Part shown: positions 26,056 to 34,467 of the stretch, piece after piece
Layout: each line of letters begins with the position of its first letter
Position numbering within the stretch: the first letter of the stretch is position 1
Source: Bacteroidales bacterium
Lineage (GTDB): Bacteria > Bacteroidota > Bacteroidia > Bacteroidales > GCA-2748055
Assembly (NCBI GenBank): GCA_018400695.1
Contig: JAGYMF010000004.1
Coordinates: forward strand, 1-38,592
Direction of reading: 5' to 3'
Length of the DNA: 38,592 nucleotides
Notes under the pieces: generated by a model
Database searches by the model: none
Seen by the model: only the letters and a program-made list of their open reading frames with translations
Told to the model about the DNA's origin: nothing
Made by a program: the position numbers and the translations under genes

Positions 26056-27579
26056 TCACTTTCCCCGTCCTGTTCCCTTCGCAGTTTTCGTTTTGGCAGT
26101 TGGTTTTGCTTTGGCAGTTGACTTCGTTTTGGCATCTGCTTTCGTCTCGGCAGCGGTCTTAGCCCTGCCGGTAGTTTTCGCTTCAGCAGCTGTTTTTGCC
26201 ACCGGATGACGCTTTTGCGTGGATTTTTTAGCGGCAGTTCCCGGGGCTGATTCTGCCCCGCGTTTGGCCCTGGCTTTTGCGGTGATCGCGTCCTGCTTCA
26301 ACCGTTTAATCTCTTTTTCATATTTTTGAATGGAATCATTCTTCTCTTTGATAATCCTGCTGAGCTTGGCAATCTCATCATCCGGATTCGTTGAAACGGC
26401 AGCATCCAGCCTGATCTTAAAATCACTGAACACGTTCATGTAATTGATGAACGCTTCATAGGGTGAATCATATGGATTGAAATAGGAGTGCACCTCGCCG
26501 TCGGAGAAGAACTTGGTCGACATATAGTAGAAGTGATCGCTTACCTGCAGGTATTTAAAATCCATCATAAGCTCCGGATTGTTGCTCTGATATACCTTAT
26601 CCCGCAACTCATTCAGCTTGTCAAATGCCTCCTTCTGCATCTCATTTCCCAGCCATGCCGACAGGTCACGCTCCTCATCTGCCCATGAGATGGGGTTGGG
26701 TACATGAACCGCTGAAACCACCTGCAGCTTCTTAGCCACTTCAGAAGGGGTGCTGAATACAAAATCGGTATGCTTGAGCACAGCCCCCGGCAGTGCAGCG
26801 AGGAAATCAAAGATCCCCTTTTCTGCCCACTGATGCTCACCAAAAGTCTCATAGTCCATGAAAAGGTTGACGGTCTCCTCATCTTTGGACAGGTTGTTCA
26901 GCCAACCGGCAAATTTTTCAGAGGTAAGCGGGTAATCAGCCCATGATTCATCGGAAAACCGGAAGGCAATATCATCACTCAGGGTGTAATTCCGCAACAG
27001 CACCTTCAGGCGCGGCTCAATCGCATTACAATAAAGATAATTCGGACTCTTCCATCCCAAAACATGCTTTGCCCCTTCTGTAAGCATGGCCTTGAACCCA
27101 AGTTTATATACATCTGCTCCGATCTGGTCTGAATAGATCAGCTCCGTATTCCTGAATACCGTGGGCTCCTGACCGAACAGCTCTTTGATCATGTTCCTGT
27201 GATCCGTCACCTGCTGAACAAACTCGTCATGGTTTTTCAGTGAGACAAGGGAATGTGAATAGGTTTCAGCCAGAAACTCCACCTGTCCGGTTTCCGCCAG
27301 TGCCTTGAAACTGTCGAGCACATCGGGCGCATAGAGCCGGAACTGTTCAATGGCAATACCGGAAATGGAAAAAGCCACTTTGAATTTCCCCTTGTTCTTG
27401 CGGAGCAGGTCCAGTAAAATCTTGTTGGCAGGCAGGTATGACCTTTCGGCAACTTTCCTCAAAATGCTTTCATTGGTATAGTCATCATAGTAATAATGAT
27501 CATTACCAATATCAAAAAAACGGTATGTCCTGAACCTGAAAGGCTGGTGCACCTGGAAGTATAAACAAATTGTTCTCAT
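26056..27579 (-). CDS. GH57 family glycoside hydrolase with coiled coil and Lys/Ala/Thr-rich tail
   Basis: Probable cytoplasmic alpha-amylase or 4-alpha-glucanotransferase acting on glycogen or maltodextrin. It starts with the GH57 motif ICLYFQVHQPFR. The nucleophile is Glu146 in FRNTELIYSD and the acid/base is Asp242 in FMDYETFGEH, both in place. The catalytic part covers about residues 1-400. A short coiled coil (AKLSRIIKEKNDSIQKYEKEIKRLKQ, about 400-425) follows, then about 80 residues almost only of Lys, Ala, Thr, Glu and Arg, resembling the rplU tail. There is no signal peptide. It lies 18 bases after the GT4 gene in the glycogen operon. GH57 specificity cannot be fixed from sequence alone. 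Confidence 0.9.
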   Translation of the reverse strand: MRTICLYFQVHQPFRFRTYRFFDIGNDHYYYDDYTNESILRKVAERSYLPANKILLDLLRKNKGKFKVAFSISGIAIEQFRLYAPDVLDSFKALAETGQVEFLAETYSHSLVSLKNHDEFVQQVTDHRNMIKELFGQEPTVFRNTELIYSDQIGADVYKLGFKAMLTEGAKHVLGWKSPNYLYCNAIEPRLKVLLRNYTLSDDIAFRFSDESWADYPLTSEKFAGWLNNLSKDEETVNLFMDYETFGEHQWAEKGIFDFLAALPGAVLKHTDFVFSTPSEVAKKLQVVSAVHVPNPISWADEERDLSAWLGNEMQKEAFDKLNELRDKVYQSNNPELMMDFKYLQVSDHFYYMSTKFFSDGEVHSYFNPYDSPYEAFINYMNVFSDFKIRLDAAVSTNPDDEIAKLSRIIKEKNDSIQKYEKEIKRLKQDAITAKARAKRGAESAPGTAAKKSTQKRHPVAKTAAEAKTTGRAKTAAETKADAKTKSTAKAKPTAKTKTAKGTGRGK

Positions 27580-27597
27580 TAGATTATTTTAATTTTT

Positions 27598-28884
27598 CTA
27601 TTTTACAGCGTCCTGGTAAACGGCAAAAAGCTTTTTGGCTGAATTTTCCCATTTCATATTGTCAACCTCCTCTTTCCCATACTTGATAAAGGTTTCTGAA
27701 AGCGACGGATAATTCAACAGTCCGTAGATGGCATCTGCCATGGCATCCACATCCCAGAAATCCGTTTTGATGGCATATTTCAGGATCTCCGCCACGCCCG
27801 ACTGGTGGGAAATAATCGTCGGAACGTTCGATTGCATCGCCTCCAGCGGCGAGATGCCGAAGGGTTCCGAAACGGAAGGCATGACATAGACATCACTGAT
27901 GGAAAACATCCTGAATACATCATCTCCCTTGAGGAAACCGGTAAAATGAAACCTGTCAACAATCCCCAGCGATGCAGACCAGTGAATCATGCGCTCAAGC
28001 AACTCCCCACTGCCTGCCATGACAAACCGTACATTGTCCATTTTCCGGAGGACCTTTTCCGCGGCCTGGACAAAATATTCAGGCCCCTTCTGCATGGTAA
28101 TGCGCCCAAGAAATGTTACCACCTTATCGTCTATCCCACGCCTGAGAGCGATCTTCTCCTGGTCCGGGATCGGTTCGACGGCATTGTAGACCGTAAACAC
28201 CTTTGATTCATCAATCCCGTATTTTTCAATAATAGTATTCCTTGTCAGGTTGCTCACAGCAATGATCCTGTCTGCTGCCGCCATACCCTTCTTTTCGATC
28301 TCGAATACACCAGGATTCACCTTACCGCCCGACCTGTCAAAATCCGTTGCGTGCACATGGATCACCAGGGGTTTCCCCGAAACCGCCTTGGCTGCCATAC
28401 CGGCAGGATAGGTAAGCCAGTCATGTGCATGGATCAGGTCATGTTCATTCTCATCTGCAATCTGACCGGCGACCAGTGCATAATTGGCAATCTCCTCATA
28501 CAGGTTCTTTCCATACCCTCCCGAAAAGACCAGCTTTCCACCTGGTGTGGTGTGGATCAGCTTTGATTTGCTGTTTTCCGCCTTGTTGACCAGCTTTTCA
28601 TACTCCTCCGGCGAATGATAGGGTATCAGGTTGGAGTTCACCTCGATATAAGATATATCCCTGAGCACTTTGGAGAACCGCATATGCCTGGTATCCAGGG
28701 AGACATCTCCTGCGCCCAACAGTTTAAATCTGGACTGATCTTCATCTCCGAAAGCTTTCGGCACAACGAAAAGGATGTCAAGACCCGGGATGGTTGACAA
28801 ACCACGTGTTAATCCATAACTGGCTGTCCCTAATCCTCCGGAAATATGCGGTGGAAATTCCCACCCAAACATTAGTACTCTCAT
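27598..28884 (-). CDS. GT4-family glycosyltransferase (glycogen/starch synthase-like)
   Basis: A 428-residue GT-B enzyme. The N-terminal domain opens MRVLMFGWEFPPHISGGLGTASYGLTRGL, the donor-side loop of GT4/GT5 synthases. The C-terminal domain has VTFLGRITMQKGPEYFVQAAEKVL and the E-x7-E motif SEPFGISPLEAM, both acids present. It probably uses a nucleotide-glucose to extend an alpha-glucan or a primer, but GT4 members are diverse and the acceptor is not certain. It is 5 bases after the debranching enzyme stop and 18 before GH57, so co-translation is likely. With the GT3 part of the fusion, the locus carries two synthase-like enzymes. Confidence 0.87.
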   Translation of the reverse strand: MRVLMFGWEFPPHISGGLGTASYGLTRGLSTIPGLDILFVVPKAFGDEDQSRFKLLGAGDVSLDTRHMRFSKVLRDISYIEVNSNLIPYHSPEEYEKLVNKAENSKSKLIHTTPGGKLVFSGGYGKNLYEEIANYALVAGQIADENEHDLIHAHDWLTYPAGMAAKAVSGKPLVIHVHATDFDRSGGKVNPGVFEIEKKGMAAADRIIAVSNLTRNTIIEKYGIDESKVFTVYNAVEPIPDQEKIALRRGIDDKVVTFLGRITMQKGPEYFVQAAEKVLRKMDNVRFVMAGSGELLERMIHWSASLGIVDRFHFTGFLKGDDVFRMFSISDVYVMPSVSEPFGISPLEAMQSNVPTIISHQSGVAEILKYAIKTDFWDVDAMADAIYGLLNYPSLSETFIKYGKEEVDNMKWENSAKKLFAVYQDAVK

Positions 28885-28889
28885 ATATC

Positions 28890-30836
28890 TTAAGGCTTAA
28901 GATCCCCATTATAGTTATCGATCATCTCTCCGATCCTCAGCAGTGAAGCGACACTGCAGGCAAAGCTGATGGCACCCCGGGGATCATGGGGCGGATTACC
29001 GTCGTACATTTCGGTGATGGTCCCGATACCATGGTTGGTCATGTCCACTTCAAAACCATCATATATTTCCCTGGCAAGACTAATGCCGGTACGTTTGTGC
29101 ACTTCAAGGTATCCCCTGACAAAATGTTCGAGGAGCCATGGATAAACGGTTCCCTGGTGCGCCGAGCGGTCACGCTTCTCCTGGTCACCGGCATTGATCC
29201 CCCTGTAAAGCGGATTCTTAGGGGAGAGCGTTCTGAGCCCCTTAATGGTCAACAGCTCACTCTTCACAACATCCAGCAGGCTCTTCTTCATCTCCTTCGT
29301 TACCGGCGAATAATCCAGTGATGCAGCGATGACCTGGTTGGGTCTGACTGACTCGTCACGGTCACCTTCACCGGCAAAGTCGGCTAAATATCCTTTGTCT
29401 GCAATCCAGAACAGGTCCGTAAAAGACTGCCTGATCTTTTCCGGAAGCTCCTTCCACTCCTTGCTGAATTTACTCTGAGGTCCCGCCCATTCCATGACCT
29501 GGCACACGGCATTGTACCACAAGGCATTCACCTCAACAGCAAACCCAGGCCTCGGGGTTACAGGCTGTCCGTTAACCGTCGCATCCATCCAGGTAAGCGG
29601 AATATACCTGTCCGTTCCGCCAATGAGCCCGTTGTCTGACATATGAATGCCAAAATGGGTACCTGTCCGGTAAGCCTCCATGATCTGCAGGATCTCCTTC
29701 CTGTAGCGCTTCCATATAACGATGTCCGAATATTTCTCCAGCTCCTGCAATGCACGGATGAACCAGAGCGGAGCATCTATGGAGTTATAATAGGCATGAC
29801 CCTGCTTTGTAGTATTCGGAAAGAGTCCATCCTTTAACCTTTTAACCATCGTGTCCAGCACCTCTACGGCCGGGTCAGGATTGCCTGTGGAAAGTGTAAG
29901 CCCAGGCAACGCCATGAAGGTATCCCTGCTCCTGACACCCAGCCAGTGAAATCCGGCCAGGATGTCTGTCTCTTTGTTTCTCCTGATCAGGAACTGCTGC
30001 GCAGAATTCAGCAGACAGTTTCTGTAACTGTCCTTCGAAATCCGCATTTCCGTTTCCGCGGCAAAACGCCGTTTCAATCCTGCCGGCTTCTCCTCTTCCG
30101 TCGAAGCAGAAAAAACCACCGTCTCCCCTTTCCTCAGCTGCAGCTCAAAATAGCCCGGCACATAGAGGTCCTCCTTGTATTCATATCCCCGCTTCTGCTC
30201 CTCCATGTATTCAACATTGTAGTACCAGTCAGGCACAGGAACAAACTCCGCCTTTTTGGACAACTGCATAAAAAGCTCGGGATACCCATCGTACATCCTC
30301 GATTTGATCCCGTTGGCTACAGGTACAAACTGCCTGTTCAGATAGAGATTGGCCTTGCTCAGTTTATGAACATTTCTGAACGCCAGGAAAGGCCGGAAGC
30401 GGATCCATGTATCTGAATGGGCGTCCTCCAGGGTGACCTTGATCAGCACCTGCTCCTTCTTCTGCACAAGCATCGATTCCCTCGTGAGCACAACACCGCC
30501 AACACGGTAAGTCATCCTCGACCCCCTCTCTGCATCATAGTCACGGATGTATTTATGTCCGCGCGGAACATACATATCACCCTCATATTTGTGAATTCCA
30601 AGGTTAAACTCCTTTTCATGCTGGATCACCGTAAGATCAAGCGTCGACAATAACACGTGGTTTTCTCCATCAAGGTGCTCTACCGGACACACCAGCAGAC
30701 CATGATATTTTCGGGTATTACAGCCGGCAATCGTCGTTGATGCATAGGATCCGGCACGGTTCGATCTCAACGCCTCCCTTGATAAGGAATATTCAAGGTT
30801 TACAAGTTCAGCTTTATCAAATTTAAGGAAAGCCAT
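28890..30836 (-). CDS. glycogen debranching enzyme (amylo-alpha-1,6-glucosidase, GH133)
   Basis: Hydrolyses alpha-1,6 branch points. Residues 15-230 match GDE_N (LSREALRSNRAGSYASTTIAGCNTRKYHGLLV). Residues 265-640 match GDE_C, an (alpha/alpha)6 barrel. Diagnostic pieces are FHWLGVRSRDTFMALPGL, TWMDATVNGQPVTPRPGFAVEVNALWYNA with a probable catalytic Asp, and HQGTVYPWLLEHFVRGYL. The 648 residues match bacterial archaeal-type GDEs, which lack the transferase domain of the 1500-residue eukaryotic enzyme. It is the first gene of the minus-strand operon, with a TATCTTTG box 23 bases upstream. Confidence 0.94.
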   Translation of the reverse strand: MAFLKFDKAELVNLEYSLSREALRSNRAGSYASTTIAGCNTRKYHGLLVCPVEHLDGENHVLLSTLDLTVIQHEKEFNLGIHKYEGDMYVPRGHKYIRDYDAERGSRMTYRVGGVVLTRESMLVQKKEQVLIKVTLEDAHSDTWIRFRPFLAFRNVHKLSKANLYLNRQFVPVANGIKSRMYDGYPELFMQLSKKAEFVPVPDWYYNVEYMEEQKRGYEYKEDLYVPGYFELQLRKGETVVFSASTEEEKPAGLKRRFAAETEMRISKDSYRNCLLNSAQQFLIRRNKETDILAGFHWLGVRSRDTFMALPGLTLSTGNPDPAVEVLDTMVKRLKDGLFPNTTKQGHAYYNSIDAPLWFIRALQELEKYSDIVIWKRYRKEILQIMEAYRTGTHFGIHMSDNGLIGGTDRYIPLTWMDATVNGQPVTPRPGFAVEVNALWYNAVCQVMEWAGPQSKFSKEWKELPEKIRQSFTDLFWIADKGYLADFAGEGDRDESVRPNQVIAASLDYSPVTKEMKKSLLDVVKSELLTIKGLRTLSPKNPLYRGINAGDQEKRDRSAHQGTVYPWLLEHFVRGYLEVHKRTGISLAREIYDGFEVDMTNHGIGTITEMYDGNPPHDPRGAISFACSVASLLRIGEMIDNYNGDLKP

Positions 30837-30858
30837 ATAGGATATTATTTTTGTCGTA

Positions 30859-30866
30859 CAAAGATA
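30859..30866 (-). promoter_or_regulatory. -7 box of the glycogen operon
   Basis: The minus strand has a perfect TATCTTTG 23 bases before the debranching-enzyme ATG, so the leader is short (about 17 bases). The -33 region is weak (CTGTTC). The divergent lipoprotein gene starts 164 bases away, and I see no equally good plus-strand box for it. Confidence 0.6.
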
Positions 30867-31029
30867 AAACTAAATTTCATTAGAACAGAGGCTTACGAAA
30901 AAATACACTTTTAATTTTACTTTAACAAATTGTTACGGCAAAAACCATTGCCAACTTACCACAGACAACGCCCGTCTGACCCGTTTTTTGAATTTTATTG
31001 ATAAATTCGCAGCTGAAACAACATTATCT

Positions 31030-32217
31030 ATGGCCATCGATCCAAAATTACTCATCCCCCTGCTCATCCTGCTTGCCTCAGGCTGCAACTTCAGTAAGGA
31101 ACCCGGCACGCATCATGAAACAAACGAAACTATTGTTATCGGAGGAACGCTCGAAAACAGTGCAGATCAGCTGGTAACACTCGATCGTATGGGTGCCGCC
31201 GCATTTGTCCCCGTCGAATCTGTGCGGTGCGACGCCGGTGGACAATTCAGCTTTACATTTACCGGTGAGGGAACTGATTTCTATGCACTCAGGTATACTG
31301 AACACGGATATGTAACCGTTATCGCGAGCCCGGGCGACTCGATCACCATTACCGGGAACACCGAAAACCTCTATCCCTATCAAATCTCCGGATCGGAACA
31401 TTCCGAACTGGTCAGGGAACTGGCGGTGGCACACCGTGCTACACTCGACCAGCTGCAAACAATCGGTGAAAGATCCGCACAGCTATCGGGCAATGCAGAT
31501 TTCGTCCGGAAGAAACAGGCGCTGAACAGGGAGTTCGATTCCATCACAAATGCCTTCACCGGTTATTCCAGGACGTTCATCCTGAACCATCCCGGATCTC
31601 CGGCCATCCTCATCGCACTGTATAACCAGTTCGGTCCGGATCTTCCTGTATTTGATCCGCTGGATGACCTCGACATTTACCAGTTTGTTGACTCTGCCCT
31701 GTATGCGAAATATCCTGCCAACGAAGCTGTCAGGGCACTGCACAGTGAACTGGCAGCCGCGCTTCAGCAACTCCGGAACCGGCAGCCGGAGAAAAACCTG
31801 GAGACCGGGGAAAAAGCGCCTGATTTCGTAATGACCGCGGCGGACAATACCATGGTGGCACTCTCTGAACTCAGGGGAAACTATATCCTGGTGCACTTCT
31901 GGGCATCGTGGAGCAAGCCCTCGGTGGAACAAAACAGCAACCTCCTTCAGTGCCACGAGCAATACAAGGATAAAAAATTCGTGATCCTCCAGGTTTCAGT
32001 CGACCACGACAGGCAGCAGTGGATCAGTGCCATCGATACTTCAAAAACAAACTGGTACCATGTCAGCGACCTGCAACGCTGGGAATCTCCGGTCATCGAC
32101 CTCTACAGGGTCGACAGGATCCCGGCAAACTTTCTGATCGATCCCAGTGGCACCATCGTTGAAAAGGATATCTTTGATGGTGATTTGTTATCCGCTTTAA
32201 ATAAATATATCAATTAA
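31030..32217 (+). CDS. DUF4369/thioredoxin-fold lipoprotein lacking the CxxC active site
   Basis: A TlpA-like envelope protein of 395 residues. The signal peptide ends LLASGC with lipid Cys19. Residues 35-115 match the DUF4369 beta domain (IVIGGTLENSADQLVTL...). A helical linker (about 125-255) precedes a thioredoxin/AhpC-TSA domain (about 260-395) beginning TGEKAPDFVMTAADNT. The site that should read WCxxC is WSKPS: both cysteines are serines (Ser295, Ser298). The cis-Pro loop (RIPANFLID) is kept. It cannot act as a thiol oxidoreductase by the usual mechanism; a binding or chaperone role is possible. ATG at 31030; a TTG further upstream lacks support. A similar gene follows 5 bases later. 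Confidence 0.85.
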   Translation: MAIDPKLLIPLLILLASGCNFSKEPGTHHETNETIVIGGTLENSADQLVTLDRMGAAAFVPVESVRCDAGGQFSFTFTGEGTDFYALRYTEHGYVTVIASPGDSITITGNTENLYPYQISGSEHSELVRELAVAHRATLDQLQTIGERSAQLSGNADFVRKKQALNREFDSITNAFTGYSRTFILNHPGSPAILIALYNQFGPDLPVFDPLDDLDIYQFVDSALYAKYPANEAVRALHSELAAALQQLRNRQPEKNLETGEKAPDFVMTAADNTMVALSELRGNYILVHFWASWSKPSVEQNSNLLQCHEQYKDKKFVILQVSVDHDRQQWISAIDTSKTNWYHVSDLQRWESPVIDLYRVDRIPANFLIDPSGTIVEKDIFDGDLLSALNKYIN

Positions 32218-32222
32218 CAGCT

Positions 32223-33386
32223 ATGTCCATTAAAACATTTTCCGGACTGATCCTGGTCATCGTTCTGACCGGTGCCTGCAGTAAGAATGACAATGTGAAG
32301 ATCAGCGGTTCATATCCCAGTGGCGCCGGTGAATACCTGCAGCTGGAAATGCTGAATATTACCGCAACACAGTTCATCGACTCTGCCCGGATCAGCAAAA
32401 AAGGCACGTTCAAATTCACTGTTGAACTGGACAACCCGGAGCTTCTGCTCGTGAAGAATAACAAAAACCAACACATCAATGTCCTGGCATTCCCGGGCGA
32501 TGACATCACGCTAACCGTGAACGACACCACGTTCAGATCCGGATACGGTATCGCAGGATCGGAAGAGTCGGAAAAGATCAGGGGACTCGTAGAGAAGATA
32601 GAGAAAACAAGGATGCAGCTCGACCCCATTGTTACTGCACTGGATGCACTGGACGACCAGGAAGGTCCGGAGGCAGATAAACTGATCGCGGAATATGTCA
32701 GAATTTTCCAGGAACAGAAAAAAAGCACAATTCATTTCATCGTACAGAACATCAGCTCGCTCTCCAGCGTTTATGCCCTTTATCAGCGAATATCACCCGA
32801 TATCTATGTGCTCAACGACCTGAAAGATCTTCAGTACTTCAAGATCGTATCCGATTCCGTCAGCGTCAGGTACCCGGGCTCCACCCTGGTGATGTCCCTC
32901 ATGCAGGATGTCAAAAAACGTTTTGATGAATACAATACCATGATCACCCTCAATGAGATTTCAAAAACCAACCAGGTGGAAACAGGCCTGATCGACCTGA
33001 AGATCGAAGACGATGAGGGCATGGAGAGAAGCCTGAAGGCGCTTGAAGGAAAGGTGGTACTCCTGAATTTCTGGGCATCGTGGAACAGCGACAGCAGGGA
33101 TGTCAACCGCCAGTACATGAAAACCTGGGAGGAATACCACTCCCGCGGCTTCGAGGTCTATTCGGTCTCCCTTGACAGTGACAGGACCCGGTGGAAAAGC
33201 GCCATCTATTTCGAACAGTATCCATGGATCGACGTGTGTGAGCTGACCTATCCCTATTCGTATGCGGCAACAATTTATAATGTCACCAGTATCCCGGCCA
33301 ACTACCTGATCGACAGGGAGGGGAACGTGGTCGCCAAAAACATACCGGGCAACCGGCTGTCTACCTGGCTTGACAATCTTTTATAG
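32223..33386 (+). CDS. second DUF4369/thioredoxin-fold lipoprotein lacking CxxC
   Basis: A 387-residue divergent tandem relative of the upstream gene with the same order. The signal peptide ends VLTGAC (Cys19), a DUF4369-like beta domain follows (about 25-110), then a helical linker rich in charged residues, then a thioredoxin fold (about 255-385). The active-site stretch reads WASWNSDSRDVNRQ, with Asn288 and Ser291 replacing the two cysteines. The cis-Pro loop (SIPANYLID) remains. Identity to the first copy is visible at LNFWASW and IPANxLID but low elsewhere, so the duplication is old. It starts with ATG 5 bases after the first stop, and the LpxH-like gene begins 3 bases after its TAG, so the three genes form an operon. 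Confidence 0.85.
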   Translation: MSIKTFSGLILVIVLTGACSKNDNVKISGSYPSGAGEYLQLEMLNITATQFIDSARISKKGTFKFTVELDNPELLLVKNNKNQHINVLAFPGDDITLTVNDTTFRSGYGIAGSEESEKIRGLVEKIEKTRMQLDPIVTALDALDDQEGPEADKLIAEYVRIFQEQKKSTIHFIVQNISSLSSVYALYQRISPDIYVLNDLKDLQYFKIVSDSVSVRYPGSTLVMSLMQDVKKRFDEYNTMITLNEISKTNQVETGLIDLKIEDDEGMERSLKALEGKVVLLNFWASWNSDSRDVNRQYMKTWEEYHSRGFEVYSVSLDSDRTRWKSAIYFEQYPWIDVCELTYPYSYAATIYNVTSIPANYLIDREGNVVAKNIPGNRLSTWLDNLL

Positions 33387-33389
33387 CCT

Positions 33390-34157
33390 ATGAAAGCAGG
33401 AGGAGACCACATCTATTTCGCTTCCGACCTTCACCTTGGAATGCATCCGGCTGCCGATAGCCGGGAAAGGGAGAAGCTCGTTGTCTCCTGGCTGAACGCC
33501 ATTGCTCCCAGCGCAAAGGAGCTGTGGCTGCTCGGGGATGTGTTCGACTACTGGTTCGAATACAGGAAGGTGGTGCCGAGAGGGTTCGTGCGTTTCATCG
33601 GCAAGCTGGCGGAGCTCTCCGACCGCGGGATCGGGATCCACATCTTCACAGGCAACCATGATGTATGGTTTTTCGACTATTTCCCGGAAGAGATCCAGGC
33701 AGAGATCCACCGTGAACCGGTGGTCATCAGCCTGGGGACCAAAAAAGCCTTCCTGGCACATGGCGACGGGCTCAATCCCGGGGACCGTGGGTACCTGTTT
33801 CTGAAATCCATGTTCAACAGTAAATTTCTTCAGTGGTGCTGGGCCCGCATCCACCCCAACGGATCGGCAGCCTTTGCACAGTGGTGGTCGAGGAAGAGCC
33901 GTTACAGCAAAGGTTTCGTTCATCCATACAAAGGCGACGACTACGAAGAGCAGGTTATTTTCGCAAAAGAAAAGCTCAAGGAGGACCCGGAAATCGACCT
34001 CTTTATCTTCGGTCACCGCCACATCCCTTACGAAGCGATTATCGCCTCCGGAAAAAAAGTCATCTGTCTGGGCGACTGGATCGAAAGTTTCACCTACGGG
34101 GTATATGACGGAAGGGAATTCCAGATTGAGAAGTTCCTGGAAACAGCACCAAAATAA
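33390..34157 (+). CDS. lpxH: LpxH-like UDP-2,3-diacylglucosamine diphosphatase
   Basis: A metallophosphoesterase that would cleave UDP-2,3-diacylglucosamine to lipid X, the fourth step of lipid A synthesis. All calcineurin-type metal motifs are present in order: SDLHLG, GDVFDYWFEY, GNHD, AHGDGLN and FGHRH. DYWFEY is typical of the LpxH branch. The 255 residues are close to E. coli LpxH (240). Members of this family also include LpxH2-like proteins of uncertain activity, so the exact substrate is not proven. It begins with ATG 3 bases after the preceding lipoprotein gene, an unusual neighbour for a lipid A gene. Confidence 0.82.
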   Translation: MKAGGDHIYFASDLHLGMHPAADSREREKLVVSWLNAIAPSAKELWLLGDVFDYWFEYRKVVPRGFVRFIGKLAELSDRGIGIHIFTGNHDVWFFDYFPEEIQAEIHREPVVISLGTKKAFLAHGDGLNPGDRGYLFLKSMFNSKFLQWCWARIHPNGSAAFAQWWSRKSRYSKGFVHPYKGDDYEEQVIFAKEKLKEDPEIDLFIFGHRHIPYEAIIASGKKVICLGDWIESFTYGVYDGREFQIEKFLETAPK

Positions 34158-34467
34158 TTCCAAAAAAAAACCAACGTGCATCAATACCTCAGCGCTGCCT
34201 GATCCCCAAGCGCTGGTCATCACAAACCGGGTATACTTAAAAATCATAATACCATTTAATCTATATGTTACAGAGTTGACTGTGTAAATAACAAGCCCAT
34301 GTTCTATAACATCATTTATGCGGGTAACGAATGTTCTTTTCATGGAATTAAGGGTTGAACAGTGCTGTTGCATCCTATGCTTTAAATCTCTGTTTTTACC
34401 TGTTGTCCAGGTAAACAGCTTCTGTGACAGGACATTTATTTTAGATTCTGAACCCATAAAATCACAT
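34158..34467. other. 310-bp gene-free stretch before the surface-protein module
   Basis: No protein gene is evident. It is AT-rich and contains a 7-bp inverted repeat (CAGCGCT at 34190-34196 with AGCGCTG at 34209-34215) without a T-run, and a stronger hairpin at 34390-34418. No clean TAnnTTTG promoter was found. The sequence marks the change from the lpxH operon to the module that follows. Confidence 0.5.
34390..34418 (+). promoter_or_regulatory. hairpin in the leader of the S74 protein gene
   Basis: CTGTTTTTACCTG (34390-34402) pairs with CAGGTAAACAG (34408-34418) around the five-base loop TTGTC, with a two-T bulge. It ends 49 bases before the ATG at 34468. No T-run follows, so it is more likely a leader structure or operator than a terminator. 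Confidence 0.45.

Noticed and set aside
25285..26121. 278-residue plus-strand open frame
   Set aside because: Antisense to the start of the synthase-phosphorylase fusion and the end of GH57; no motif and no plausible promoter.
34190..34215. inverted repeat after lpxH as a terminator
   Set aside because: The stem is 7 bp with a 12-base loop and no T-run follows.
33381..34457. 358-residue minus-strand open frame
   Set aside because: It covers the lpxH-like gene in antisense, and the metal-binding motifs on the plus strand show which frame is real.
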